Positions 35,970-48,429 of a stretch of DNA of 64,000 nt are shown piece by piece. The DNA comes from Deroplatys truncata (Eukaryota; Arthropoda; Insecta; Mantodea; Mantidae): NCBI GenBank assembly GCA_030765065.1, contig CM060985.1, forward strand, positions 248,001-312,000, read 5' to 3'. Within the stretch, counting starts at the first letter, position 1; each line of letters begins with the position of its first letter. The position numbers and the translations under genes are program-made. A model generated the notes under the pieces. The model was not told the DNA's origin, ran no database searches, and saw only the letters and a list, made by a program, of their open reading frames with translations.

Positions 35970-36245
35970 TTGAGCTATTGTTTATGGATGCTCTTTAACT
36001 ACTACAGTCCTTAGTGTCCTATTCTACATTGGGCATGAGAGACCGGAAATTTTGCTCAGAGTCCTCTATATCAGGCTTGAGGTTCTTTTACGTGCGACAT
36101 GGGACCACCAGCTTTACTGCGCTTCCGAAGGAAGTAATGCTAAGGATTTGTACGCCAGAAAAAATCCATCGTCCTCCGCCGGGTTTGACCCGCGACCCGT
36201 GGAGGTTAACACGGCACCCCTAGACTATGGAAGACGACTCGGCTG
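35970..36245 (-). mobile_element. tRNA-derived SINE, family S1
   Basis: It shares 'atggatgctctttaact', 'caggcttgaggttctttta' and 'gggtttgacccgcgac' with the S1 copies at 3.5, 21.6 and 25.3 kb. The orientation is the same and the tRNA-like head lies at its right end. Confidence 0.75.
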
Positions 36246-39200
36246 TTGGAGTTTGCTTAGGAACTCTCAGTGGAAATTTCCAGGACCTACCCTCTGCTCT
36301 TACGTAAAATAGCTCAAGGTCTTGTTATTGGTGTTTCTTTACCTAAGCCTGGAGCACAGTTCTCCCTTCACTGAACTAGCAACATTTTACATACTTTCAG
36401 CCACTAACAGTTTCTACCAAATACGCAGTAACTTCATACACTAGAATATAACATAATATTTACACCAATATACATACATAAATGATATAATCCGACATGA
36501 ATTATTATTATCTTCGCTATAAATATAGTCATCAGGGGATGTTAATTATTATCACCATTCAGTAGATTATTTGTAATTGCTTAGGTACCAAATGTACCGT
36601 CTGAATTTGATTTTAAAATAAATGGGACTTTTATAAGAATCCTTGAATACCCGGTAGCACTGCTCCTTTCTATAACATATACTGAAATTCTTCCTGGTGC
36701 CAAAAATAAATACGTATTAAGGAAAGAACACCAATTCTTAGACTATGCACATATTTTACGCCTCATAACATCAATTACTATAAACAAAAACTGCCAAAAA
36801 ATGGGAAATATATCCCACAGCTATTGAGTGCAAATAAGATAAACAATTTACGTGTGGGAGTTGACTAAAATTCACACCTTCCATTACTGAGTGATTGCAC
36901 CTTGGTTACTAGAGATCACTACTGGTGCATGCTATGCATTTTGTTGCAGCCCAGTGAAGGGGCACCATGATCGTGATGAAGAATAGACACACAGATAAGT
37001 TCTGACCTAACATTGTACTGTATACCATTCAGTCTGTAATATTAAGTTACAATATAATGCAACACAATTTAATTCTTTGTCATGTCCATGGTGAAAATCT
37101 GCGAAGAAAGAAGCCATGAAAACGCCTCTACTCCTGTGCGTTTTCAAAGACAAACCGCATAAGTTGGAAAGTATGAATAGATGTAAAAATAAACAAAAGT
37201 TGCAGATATTTCATTGGAAGACATATATGGCCACAATTTAGTACCTGAGAAAAACACAAGAAAGCACATAAAAACAATTATTTATAACAATGCGATATGC
37301 AGGTGATATCTATAACAAAACCGTTTAATATTCCTTATGTAAGAACGTTTCATCGTATTTCCTCTGTATGTTGTCAAATTCATTACCAGCGTATGTTAAA
37401 TTATATAAAGAGAGAAAATTGAGTCTAGCGTAGAAACTACCCTAAGTACAGGTGCATAACAGTAATTGCTTTTATCATCATAAAGATGCATGCAACAACC
37501 AGAATCTCAACTCACCATTACAATGGAAGTCTCTGCCTGTTCGGGGATGAGTAGCAGCGTGACATAACTGCCTTCCTACACAGTGTGTACTCACAGGCAA
37601 AACACCATTACCTGTTAAAATAAAAATATCAGCTGTTAAATATCTTTAAGTTGTCCTTGATAGTATGTACATGTCTATATCTATATTACAGAGGAAACTG
37701 TGCCTAGCGTAACAAATTACTAAACTAAAAATATTTATAAGTCATTGTAGATCGAAATATTTAACTTGGAGTGCTGGGAGTGGGAAATATTCATGGTACG
37801 GGGTTTCTGTATGCTATAAACTCTGTAGTTTTTATGTTGTTAAATAACTAAAGGAACTAAGATAAGATGCAAAAGTTTAAATTTTCATCTGCTATATTAC
37901 CTAACAATTATTCAACCATTCCGATAATTGTTCCACGCTAAAAGATAGTAAGACTATACATCTGCACAACTTGGAAGATGGAGGAAATCAGAAATACAAC
38001 ATCCAACAATATTTCATACACATGTTTTGGAATATCATGGGATTTTTTTAGGTTTTCATTGGGATCTGATGAAATTACAGCTGAAGGTGGTAATGAAGTC
38101 GTTATAAATATTTTCTAGATCACTGTACAATAATTTCATAAAGAAGAAAGTAGGTACATGAAATTAGTTTAAATGTGATTTAAACTTAAGCAACGCTGAT
38201 TAAAACCTAGTGCACAACAAGCAGAACCAGAACATGAATACACAACGGAGAATCAATTGAGAATGAACAAGCAGCAATCTTAACGTCAGTTTTATCACGT
38301 TCTAAGGTTACAACTGGGAATGAGAGGATAATTAGTTTGCCCAACCTAAACACACTAACATCTGGGAGACTAGCATTATGCTGTGCTTTGCCTGTGTCAA
38401 TTTCAAAATTGTGCATTTTTTAGAACAATTCCAAAGAAAAGCCTGTAACTGGTCCTTAAATACCCCGTAATTGAAATACAGAAAAAGATTATTCATGGAA
38501 TGAAAATCCATGTATTACCCACTTTAAAAGGAGATGTTAACAGTTAAAAAGTCAGTGGCCCACCCTCCCTTCTTAACACACTTTCTTACATACAAAATAA
38601 ACTGTTAGCTGTCAACAAAGTACTCCATTTAGTTACTATTGCGCGTGCGCAGAAGAAAGTGCCAACAGATGAGTACTTCCAAAATCTGTGAAAATGGCGA
38701 TATTTTAGTTCTTTTTCACAACACAGTCATTATATACTGTTCTTATTCCACCAAATAAAGTGTTAATTCTTCATTGGGGTTTAGCCTCACAGATCCTATG
38801 GCTACGTCCTGTCGGGCCACAGTGCTTCACTCCTCTACTTATAAAAAGCATCCCTCGGCTACGCTTTGTGGCTTAGAACCCTCAACCTTGGGCTACACTT
38901 TGCGGGTTAGAGCCCTAAATCATTCAAGTAAGGCTCCCAGAGTTTTTTGTTCAGACGTTGGCGGCTCCTTCAAATGAACGGCACAGATATAATTGCCTGC
39001 TAACGGCCAAAGCGTGAACTTAATTTTGCGGATGGATGTGAAATAAAGTTTGAAAAGCTTTGCAACTCTTAACACAATTCTTCAGTTTCTATTTGCCTTT
39101 GAAAGATATCTGCTCATCACCTTTGTTTCCGCTGTAATATCAGGGTTGATATTTCTAAAAGTGTGTAAATGTGGAGATACCATTCTGTTATCAGAGACAA

Positions 39201-40599
39201 AGGGAAAAGTTTAGTCATTCAAACAGGTTTCTATCACAGTCAGCTTTAAGGAAGCCGTAGTCGACGGTTTGGTAACGCAGCTCGAACTGCAACTAGTCGG
39301 CTGAGACAACGCATTGAACATTTAGTTTCTTGCCTTTTGTATACGTTACGTACAGGAACTGAAATGTTTGACGACATATTTAGTAGTTCGCAATAGCACA
39401 ACCAACTAGATGGTAATCATAGTTTACTTTCGCTCTACCTTACGTCTAATGCGCTTATTACCACCCATTAAACCTTTAATGCAATCATTAATATATCTGC
39501 AAGGATAATAGAGTAAATTCAGTTTCCCTAGAAATTCACTTAAGTTATATCCCATTTGCTTAAGAGTGAGATATTGGGTACAGCAAATAACATATAAATT
39601 ATCATTTTCAGAAATATTGTATTCTTCTGTCAGATATGAGAATTGAAGGAAAAGGATTAAAGGTTATTAAAAAGAATAGTAATTGTTAGACATTATTTTA
39701 TTTACATGTTTATACAACTATGGATTATAGAGGATCACTTTACTTTCTCTTATATACAGACAACTTCCTTAATTTGGCTGTGTTAAGGCTGGTTACATTG
39801 CATAATTTAAATTATTTTTGTAATTGTTGAACAGAGTAGCAGCTAGTCCTACATGAGCTACCACAAAAGCAAATACAATTAAAAACTACAGGATAGGAAG
39901 TAACAACATATTCTTCCCTCAAGAAACTTGTTTTGAGTTTCTCCGTGAAGAAGGCTGACACAACCTAAGCTTAAAAGTAAAGCCTCAACATATTCATTTG
40001 GAAAATATGAGATTATAACAAATAACGATAAATCCCTTTTAAAATATGTTGTGTTTTATCTGCATACGACATTTCACTTCCTCTGAAATACAAGCAACTT
40101 CCTTCTTTTGATTGAGTTATGCATGCGATTCATTGTATCATTTAAATGTTTTCTATAACTGTTTAACAGTACGTTGGCAAAGTCGTAACTCTCGTCCAAT
40201 TGAAGATGTACTACATTTTCCCTTTCAGATAACCTGCAATCCACAGTTTTTAGAAAATGCCGATTATTTGAATCACTTCTTGGTGTGACACCAAAAGAAG
40301 AAATAAGCTTCTGCAAGTGTTTTGAATGAGGTAAACACAGAAGCCTATTTGTTCTTATAGCATCTTATGCTGCATGGGACTGTTCAAAAATCATAAAGGC
40401 GCAGACCATCATATTTACAGTGTTCCTTTCTTTCATGGTACAAAAGAGTAGCTGTTCACTTAGGAAATCTAACTGAAAACTATTTTCTCTTTCATCTAAT
40501 GCTGAATTTTCTAGAAATATAATGCGATCTTTAATTTTTTTTTAAATTTCGATATTACTAACCTCTACCTCATTTTACTGTCATTTATTTCATACCTTA
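36246..40599. other. Unannotated 4.3-kb stretch
   Basis: AT-rich DNA with no coding segment I can name. Two small matches were noticed: 38,600-38,660 resembles 34,005-34,050, and 38,930-39,030 resembles 2,730-2,830. Near 38,865-38,920 a phrase of about 35 bases ('ggctacgctttgtggcttag') is repeated in tandem. A minus-strand frame at 40,316-40,074 is unassigned. Confidence 0.35.
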
Positions 40600-41040
40600 T
40601 TAGGATATTTCGGTAAGTTGCCTTTCTTGGGCCCACATTAGCCACGGAAGTGATATCTTGTATGTCCAACAGATATCACTGTATGTCATTCTCTGGCTTT
40701 AACGCAATGCTGGCAACATATCAATAAGTAATGCCGCCAAAGGCGGAAAAATATATCCCCAACTCTCTCGGTTTCTCTCGTGTATATATATAAGCTTAGG
40801 TTTCTGAATTCACGCAAGGTTAGCCTTAGGTTATGTATTTTTTATATAAGCTTACGTTTCTGAATTTACGCAAGGTTAGGTTTTTCTTTATATAAACTTA
40901 AGTTTCTGAATTCACGCAAGGTTAGCCTTAGGTTAGGTTTTTTTATATATAAGCTTAGGTTTCTGAATTCACTCAAGGTTAGGTTTTATTTTATATAAGC
41001 TTAGGTTTCTGAATTCACGCAAGGTTAGCCTTAGGTATTC
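40600..41040. repeat. Minisatellite-core element (family M), truncated copy
   Basis: The head segment (40,640-40,750, with GTCCAACAGATATCAC and GGCAACATATCAATAAGTAA) matches 54,780-54,890 and 59,880-60,000. About four units of roughly 56 bp follow, each with TATATAAGCTTAGG, TTTCTGAATTCACGCAAGG and TTAGCCTTAGGTTA. The tail seen in the other two copies is missing; the Harbinger exon starts just after. Confidence 0.8.
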
Positions 41041-41817
41041 TAGACTTGTTCCATTATAGCGATTTACAGTTTTTAAACGTTACAGATTCTCAAAGAATAC
41101 TGTAACAGAAGCTATTTTGACATTAGTGCATTTTCAAGAACAGAGGACACGAGGCCTACCACTTCCTCCAATTCATCAAATTCTCTGTGCACTCAGATTT
41201 TATGCAACTGGAGATTTCCAGGTAAATATAAGTGTAATTAAAAACCTATTTGTAACGCTAATTCAGTTATATAAGTGTACTCAAAACATTGGGCGGTATG
41301 CACAGATTTTGTCCGTTATATCAGAATAACGTGCATACAATGTGCGTCAATTTGATATCGGAGAATGTGATTTGTAGCCCCTTACAGAATATGTAAGTGG
41401 TAAAATGGATAGCGTACGAGTGTTAGCGGTAAAATTTTAGCTTAGCTTATTACCCCGCCGCTGTAACGTTGCACTTCGCAGCTAGCGTTTAAGTTGGTAC
41501 ACTCGCAAAAAAACAGATGAAAAGCTTCAACCGTTTGACTTCCTAAGCCAATCACAAGGCAGCATTCCGGATGGTCGATGACAAAGCGGAACCGGAACTA
41601 AAATCGGCTCTGTTGCCGGATGTATCTATTCCCAATTACGTGCTTCTCTAGCACGAGCGTCGAGTTGTTCTTTGCAAGTTACATATTGTTCATTGTTATT
41701 TATATTTGTGATTATTGTTTGATAGTTTTGTTATTGTTCGTTTATACATATATATATATTTATATATACATATATTTCATTCATATTATTTATTTAAACA
41801 AAACTTAAGTGCGACAA

Positions 41818-42260
41818 TGTCTGAAAAACGACGCCGATCGCCGAGTGATGATTCACAAAGTGAAAATCCTTTGCGTCGAGGTGTGCCACTTAATAGTCAG
41901 GCATTGGAACTATTAAGGAGAACCCGAATTCTTTGAACAGGGAAAGGAGTACGTGAAGCTTCATGGCAATCCCTCTATTCCTGCTGATAAAACCGTACAA
42001 CGAACTGCAGCAGCTGTTGGACTAAGCACGAGAACTATTATTCACAAGGGAGTGAAACTCCAAGAGAAAGAGGACAAAATTTGAACCATCTGGAACGCAA
42101 CAGGTATTTCTATCAACTCCAGGGAAAAAGGAAAGCAGCCTCGTCCAGTCACAAATCTTGATGCTTTCCAATACGCCATACGTAGACACATTTATGCCTA
42201 TTATAGAAAGGAGTATCCGACCATACCAAAGCTGCTTATATCGCTTATTTTCAATTAACA
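41818..42260 (+). pseudogene. Tc1/mariner-IS630-like transposase, N-terminal fragment
   Basis: An ATG at 41,818 opens with SEKRRRSPSDDSQSENP. After a frameshift near 41,935 the frames give a helix-turn-helix-like segment (TAAAVGLSTRTIIH) and then FQYAIRRHIYAYYRKEYPT in another frame. The last pattern, Phe...Ile-Arg-Arg...Tyr...Pro-Thr, is characteristic of the linker before the DDE_3 domain in a family of insect transposases. The catalytic domain is absent and at least two frameshifts are present. A TATA-rich run lies upstream at about 41,740-41,775. Confidence 0.6.
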
Positions 42261-42639
42261 ATAATAATACGAAATAGTTATTATTCATTGACGTTCGCTA
42301 CTTACGCACACTTTTTTGTATACGGCTTAGACACGATAGAAAGGAGAACAATCAGCTGTTGTTTACTAGCCACTCTGGCAACGTCGCACAAGCGCTTGCA
42401 GATAGCTCTCCCGAAGTTGCCCGACGAAGTTCGAGCGAATGCCGAAAATGAACGCAAGCGAACGATCTTAAGGGAGCATTCCAGTTCAAGGGGGAAGGTC
42501 AGGTAGTCCATTCCGGCACATTTTGCTCCCATTGGCTGTGGTCAAATACGTAACGTGGGACGTTGGCGCGCGCATTTCGACTGGCAGTTGAAAGTGAATA
42601 CATAAAGCCTTGCGTTTCAAAGCAGGAATTTGTACATAC

Positions 42640-42930
42640 ATAGTACAAATCGGTTTAAGTTCAGTACCTTCCAAAGATGCGACACAAAGATTTTCAAGAA
42701 AATTCCCCACCCAAAATAACCCTTTACACGGAAGAATTCTCGAATTTTATTTCTGAAAAATGAATCAAACGATTTTGATTAAAATGCCATTGTATTCAAG
42801 ATATTTACATGAAAAATAAAATCTTTATTTTTAATTTTCTGGGAATAGCTTGTGAAGTCCTCTTCATTCGGAAGGAATTTTGCATAATCTTGTATAACTG
42901 GTAAATTTAAGCAACAGAGGAAAATGGAAA
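42640..42930 (-). repeat. Dispersed repeat family D1, minus-strand fragment
   Basis: Reverse-complement D1 modules: 'ttcagtaccttccaaagatg', 'ttttcaagaaaattcccc', 'ctttacacggaa' and 'ttgattaaaatgcc', ending at the 'gtataactggtaaa' module. Confidence 0.75.
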
Positions 42931-42964
42931 ATGCACATGCACAGATTCTGCTGTCCTGTGGAAT

Positions 42965-43460
42965 ATGTGTAAACATATTCATTTAGTATGCCAAGCATAT
43001 AAGCCTGTACTTGCATGCCCCCAAAATAAGGAGCCTGAAATAAATACTGAAGCGCATCTACCCTCTGAAAATGCAGAATTTCTTGCCAAGGAGCTGTCAA
43101 CAAGGAGGAAAGTAGATGACTTAGAGTTGAGGAAGAAATGTGAAGCAGAAAGGCTAATGAAAATTATAGATGGCATAAAAACAGAAGCTGGGCTTTTTGC
43201 CTTACAGAAATGGGCCGCTCCTCTTGAGATAGTGGTGAAAATGCAGAGCAAACACAAGACATACAACAGATTTCATTTGCCAAGCTGGAACTTTAAAAGA
43301 GCCAGCTAACAAAAAGGTATGTCCACAGAGAAACGTCATGTTTTACTCTACAAAAAAGAAAACTATGAAATTATCTTCACGTTTTAAAAAGCCCAATCAT
43401 GAAGAATGTAACCAGTTAGCGGTACAGCTCAGTAGTGGATTTGCACCAATCACTGAGTAG
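42965..43460 (+). pseudogene. Uncharacterised coding remnant, Lys-rich C-terminus
   Basis: An open frame of about 115 codons is rich in charged residues and likely helical (KELSTRRKVDDLELRKK, GIKTEAGLFALQKWAAP). It stops at 43,307, but the adjoining frame continues smoothly to 43,458 with LKEPANKKVCPQRNVMFYS, TKKKTMK and SRFKKPNHEECNQLA. That pattern suggests one frameshift in a real former coding sequence. The 'PQ...FYSTKKK...KP' tail recalls the ends of some SWIM-type or Mutator-like transposon proteins, but I cannot assign it. It lies in intron 1 of the Harbinger gene. Confidence 0.4.
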
Positions 43461-46400
43461 CTAGAAAAGGGTAGTGCCAAGATTTTTCTGGTGTGCTGAA
43501 TTTGTTCTACTGCTTTTCTGATTGTACATCATGACTAGTCTTCTGCTGCTGGTCTATGCAGAGTTATCACATGGACGCAACTGTAACTGAAATTCCTTTC
43601 TTCCGTTTCCAAATGGTGATAATGAAGTAGTCTAGAGAGTACAGGGTTGCCATTTCAGCTTTTGTGTGCTACTTCACCTAGTTGAGTTGCCTAAGTTTGT
43701 ATAATGCTTGTTTGAATACATGTAGAAGCTAAGTGCAATAATTCCTTGGTTGTCTGTCGACTTGTAGTTGAACACACATGGTGAGGAAGCAGAGGAAATT
43801 ATACTCCACCCCATTCCTGACATGTCTTTTGTGATATTGTCATCTTGCTAATGCCAGTCTCTACAGACATAGCAGATATTGGACTTCAAATACTTAAGCT
43901 ACCATGTAAATACTATTTCTGGATAGAAAGTAGTAGGAATACCGGTAGCACACAGTGATTATATAATTGTTAGTCAATGGGATAGATGGATCTGTTGCAT
44001 CCCAGTTTTATATGTTATAATGTTTTATGTATATGCAAACTCCAACATCTTCTAAATGTTTTCTTATACAGGGTGAAAGATATTGCTTGAACTGTAATAA
44101 AATGGCTAATAGACACAGGCACAAGGAACATCACTGTGTTTCATTTTTGTAGGTTTAATGACAAAAATTGTATTGGACATATTTGCACTACTCATTATAT
44201 AGAATCCATGATTAACGTACGGTTCACGCAGTACCTTCCACCCTGTATACTGTCCTCCCAAATAATACCCATGCAGTAATAATGAGGATTTCTCGTTTCA
44301 AGTGATGTCTTTCTCAAACATATCTTCAAGGTAATAGAAATTACATGGGAAATTGAAATTTAAGCATAACATAAGTATAAAGTTATAATTTCGAGCTTAT
44401 TCAAAGTGAATTAATCATCATAATAGTATCAATCTCATGTAAGCACTTTATGTAGGACAGATTGCATGTAAACGGTGATTAACACTTATTTGCTATTGTT
44501 GTCCTACTGTAATGCGTGTCGAGAAGTTTACTGTTGAAATGGTGATGGTTTACAAATTTTTCTCTCTTAGATAATGCATGATGGGGAGGGGAGCATCCCC
44601 CCCCCCAAAGGCTGTTCTTGGCGTTGGGTATATTTCTACTTACTCTGCATACTTCATAATTGTATGATGTGTTCAATTTCCCTGAGCATTGCTCACAGTG
44701 GGGCCAAATGAACAAACACAAACATCACTGTATGGGCTCAATATGTTTTTTCCCATATGACCTGTCAATAAATTTAAGGTTCCCATGTGCTGTGGGACCT
44801 CCACTGTGTTATATCAAATGTTATATATAGAATCTTTCCCAGGAAAAGGAATCAAAGTGTATTTTCTATTCAAAAACTGTAAGTTTTATTAACTAGAACT
44901 GGCTTTGTGTATGCATAAGTGACTAAAAGCAATTACAATTACTTATAAGATCATTCCAATAGATTGTAATAACAGACATTCAAGAGGTTAAAATTTAATG
45001 GACATTTTAATTGGGTAGGCCATTCAAATGTATATTAATGTAGGCACATGTTCCTTAAAATACCATACAAATGTATTATACAGTATTATTAAATATGAAT
45101 GTGAATGCAATGTCTCTAAATAATAACAATGTCTCTCTGTGTTTAAACATATCACACCCACCCTTCATAATTGTCAATCACTTTAACATGTAGTTTAGTG
45201 TGCCAGTATTAATTGTTTTTTCATATGTTGACTGCAGAAAGAATGTAACAGCACATGCTGGTTTATAAATTTGGGTGGCTGGATGAGACACTCGTTCATT
45301 AGTATTGCTCTCTGTCCTCCATAGTATTTTTAATTTTAATGTCCCTTTTAACTTCACAGGTTTACAGAGATTGGAGACTGGCGGGGGGGGGGGGGGGGGG
45401 GGATGACAATGATGAAGATGGTGCAATTGATGGAATTATGGTGGGGAAAACCAGAGAACATTCATTCTAAGTGCCATTTTATCTACCACAAAATCCCACC
45501 TCTGATCCCTAGGATTGTATCCAGGCTTTTTTGTGAGAGGCCATAGTGCTGCCCAATTAGAAGTGTGAATATGTGACAACATTTAAAACAGAGATAGTAT
45601 TACTCAATACTATCAAGTAATGAAACCAGGAAGTTGTTTTACAAGGCAGCTCCCACTATGATTTCACAAATGAGGTGTATGTAAATAAAGCATTAATAGA
45701 TACTTAAAAAAGAATAACTATTTCAGCAGATATTTTGCCATGCAATACATATTATACATTTATATAATTTAAGTTGGGTGTTTTTGTCATAAATATGGTA
45801 GCTGACATTTCGATATGTAGAAATCATTCAGCAATAATGTGGTAATACACAAGTTTTTTGTAACTATTTGTGCTTCCAAGGCCAGCGCTTAACCGAGTTA
45901 CCCAGATTGACAAAAAATTCCCAAAGATACACAGTACATATGGAGAACTTTCTGTTTATGAAATGCTTTAAGTTATTTTGCAATGAAAAGAGCATTATGT
46001 CCTAATTTATTTATTTGGTATAACAGCAGGAAATAGTGTTTGAGCACAACACTAATACACATTCAAAATCAAACTATGGATCCCAAACTATTATCATTAC
46101 ATCACATTCAAAATTGAAACAGGTATCAGACATAACCTTTGAGTATGAGTTCTCATGTTCGTTTTATGATAGTGTGCAATCCACAAAAACAAACTTTTCG
46201 AAATACAGTCCCTAATTCAAACACATTTCAACACTAAATAGCACAAACATACATTTTAACACCTTAACATACTAAGTATAGTTTATATTTAAGGTTAGCT
46301 TGTTTTCGCTATATATATTTCAATTCATTAAAATGATTAAAACCAACTAAACTTTCGATTCATAACCTGTCTTCTACCTTAATAGGTTTTCAGGTCATGT

Positions 46401-46631
46401 TCCAGTTTTAAACATCGAATGCACGTTATCTGGTACTCAATATTAAATAAGGTGTCACTATAAACTCCTACATTTACACAATTGCTCATTGATACGAAAA
46501 TTCAGCTTTATTTTTATATTTTCGGCATTGCTATTTTATCAGCTGACTTCCATCTTAGTTTAGTTTCAAGCCTCAGCATTCAGCATGGCAGAGGTCGCAC
46601 TATTCGCTCTGGAATAATGCTGTTCGTTTAC
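43461..46631. other. Unannotated, within Harbinger intron 1; contains a G20 run
   Basis: No coding signal recognised. A pure run of 20 G occurs at 45,383-45,402 and a C11 run near 44,597. The remainder is AT-rich. Confidence 0.45.
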
Positions 46632-47139
46632 CTTCGGGAGAGCTATCTGCAAGCGCTTGTCAACATCGCAACCACAATGTAGCCAACCTTACGCGAAGCA
46701 AAGATACAGCGGCGGGGGTATAGTTTGTCTGCTTCCAAATTTGCGGCTAATTTATTTTTTGGGGGGAGGGATGTTTTTTGCTCATGAGCTGTTTGGCTAA
46801 AATGCATGCTTCTAGCTTGGTTCAGCCGGTTTTAGTTTAGATATAAAAATATATTCCTAAAATTGTAGTGCTATAAAATCTTTCCTTTTATCTTAAAAAG
46901 CCTTCTTTAATGTGGCTTTGATTGATTAGTATATTTTTGGCATCGCCCTGTTAGTAAATAAGTTTTAATTTATTCTGAAATATGTCCCTAATGTTTTAAT
47001 GATAGTAATAGCTACAGTTTCATTGTATTTATACTTAAGATAAACGTATGTTTCAGTTTCATTATTTGTATTTTCAGATTGTTAATGGAGATTTTATAAA
47101 GGTAAACCAGAGCACAGTGAGCCACATTATCAAGCGAGT

Positions 47140-47302
47140 TTTTTTTTAAAATAGAGAGTTGAGGGTTGTTACACTACATCACTATGATAATCTTACTTGA
47201 TTCAAGTAAGATTATCATAGTGATGTAGTGTAACAACCCTCAACTCTCTATTTTAAATTATGACGCATCACTGTTACAAGCTTCTAAATCTTCAAAAATT
47301 GA
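47140..47302 (-). mobile_element. 163-bp retroinserted perfect hairpin with poly(A) and 12-bp target-site duplication
   Basis: TATCAAGCGAGT occurs directly at 47,128-47,139 and 47,303-47,314; deleting one copy and everything between restores an open reading frame through the transposase exon. The insert starts with T8 (a poly(A) tail on the minus strand). It then contains a perfect inverted repeat: 47,145-47,200 is the exact reverse complement of 47,202-47,257, with a single T between. About 45 unrelated bases follow. A poly(A) and a 12-bp duplication indicate LINE-mediated reverse transcription of an RNA that was itself a 113-nt hairpin. Confidence 0.88.
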
Positions 47303-47394
47303 TATCAAGCGAGTATCTATTGGTATTGCACAGAACTTAAGTCAATTTGTGAAATTTCCATTAACGGAACAACAGTACGGTGAGGCAGTATTTT

Positions 47395-48429
47395 AATGCA
47401 TAAATGAGTGTGTCTTATTATTAAATTCAATAACAGCCCACGTTGAAAACAGTATGTATATAATTATTTATATTGTATGTAAAGTCATTGTGAATACTTA
47501 TTTTTATTGTAAACGTATTTATTAACATTATGTAAATGTTTATATACTCTAATAGTGCAAAAACTGTGAGAATAATATGCTTTAGGATGTTAATAATGAA
47601 ATAATAATGTAATTTTGGTGACAATAATGTCTGGAATTTAAAAGAAATACTGGCTTTGAAAAGATCGGTAATAACGTAATTTCGCTTACAGTTTGGAATT
47701 TAGCCAATCAAAAGTAAAGAAAAGATTTTAGTTTGAATACTTAAATTCTATTGGACTAGAATTAGCCAATAAGAGACTGGCATTACCGAAGCTATAAGAT
47801 TTTTACCGTTGAATTTAGTCAGTCGCGGGCAAGATGTTGTAGAGAGTAAACGTAATAGTCTCGGGTAAGATGATGTAAAGTACGGATGGTAAAGTTGTGT
47901 TCTTCGCTAGAATATATAAAGTGCTCACAGTTTTTCTTTTATAAAGTGTTGTGTTTATAAATGTGCAAGTATAAAGAGAAATAAAAAGAAGTGAAATTAA
48001 AAAGTAAATTCTGTGACGTATTTTAATTCTTATCTTATCACAACCTTAAACGGACTTGTTTCTATAGTGCGACTGAAAGCAGCCGAGGCAAATAACCAAT
48101 AACATTACGTAAAACAAACATCATCTTCATTATAAAGTTTGGCGTCCCAAGCATTAAACAACATCAAAGTGTATCTTCATTACGTAAGTTAAATACTTCT
48201 TTGTAAGTGACGCACATACGTGGGGATTCTCACATCTCATATCCAACATCCAGCTGAATAACTTTTTCAAAGTTGGCAACAAACATACTTCTTCAAATTA
48301 CAATTGTGGGGAAAACTCCTCCAAACAACTACGTAACATATAAAAACTCCATCATCATTACTACCGCAAATTGGCTCCCAAACGTGGAGCTGACGAACAA
48401 CACCCGCAACGGCAATAATAGAAACTTAT
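47395..48429. mobile_element. Insertion of about 1 kb with LTR-like signals
   Basis: It separates the end of transposase exon 2 from the frame that resumes with FCEVAQFPG. Inside are a TATA-like ATATATAAAG (about 47,914), an AATAAA (about 47,982), and two strings resembling retroelement primer-binding sites: TTTGGCGTCCCAAGC (about 48,138) and TTGGCTCCCAAACGTGGAGC (about 48,371). I could not define matching ends or a duplication, and there is no protein. It may be a solo or deleted LTR element, or partly a genuine intron. Confidence 0.4.

Larger units (their letters stand above)
41451..46720. mobile_element. Possible 5.3-kb element bounded by imperfect inverted repeats
   Basis: 41,451-41,479 (TACCCCGCCGCTGTAACG...) and the reverse complement of 46,692-46,720 (TACCCCCGCCGCTGTATC...) match imperfectly over about 30 bases, with weaker similarity further in. 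A separate perfect 29-bp inverted repeat pairs 42,388-42,416 with 46,632-46,660. Everything between lies in intron 1 of the Harbinger transposase. Whether this is one element or overlapping insertions is not settled. Confidence 0.5.
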
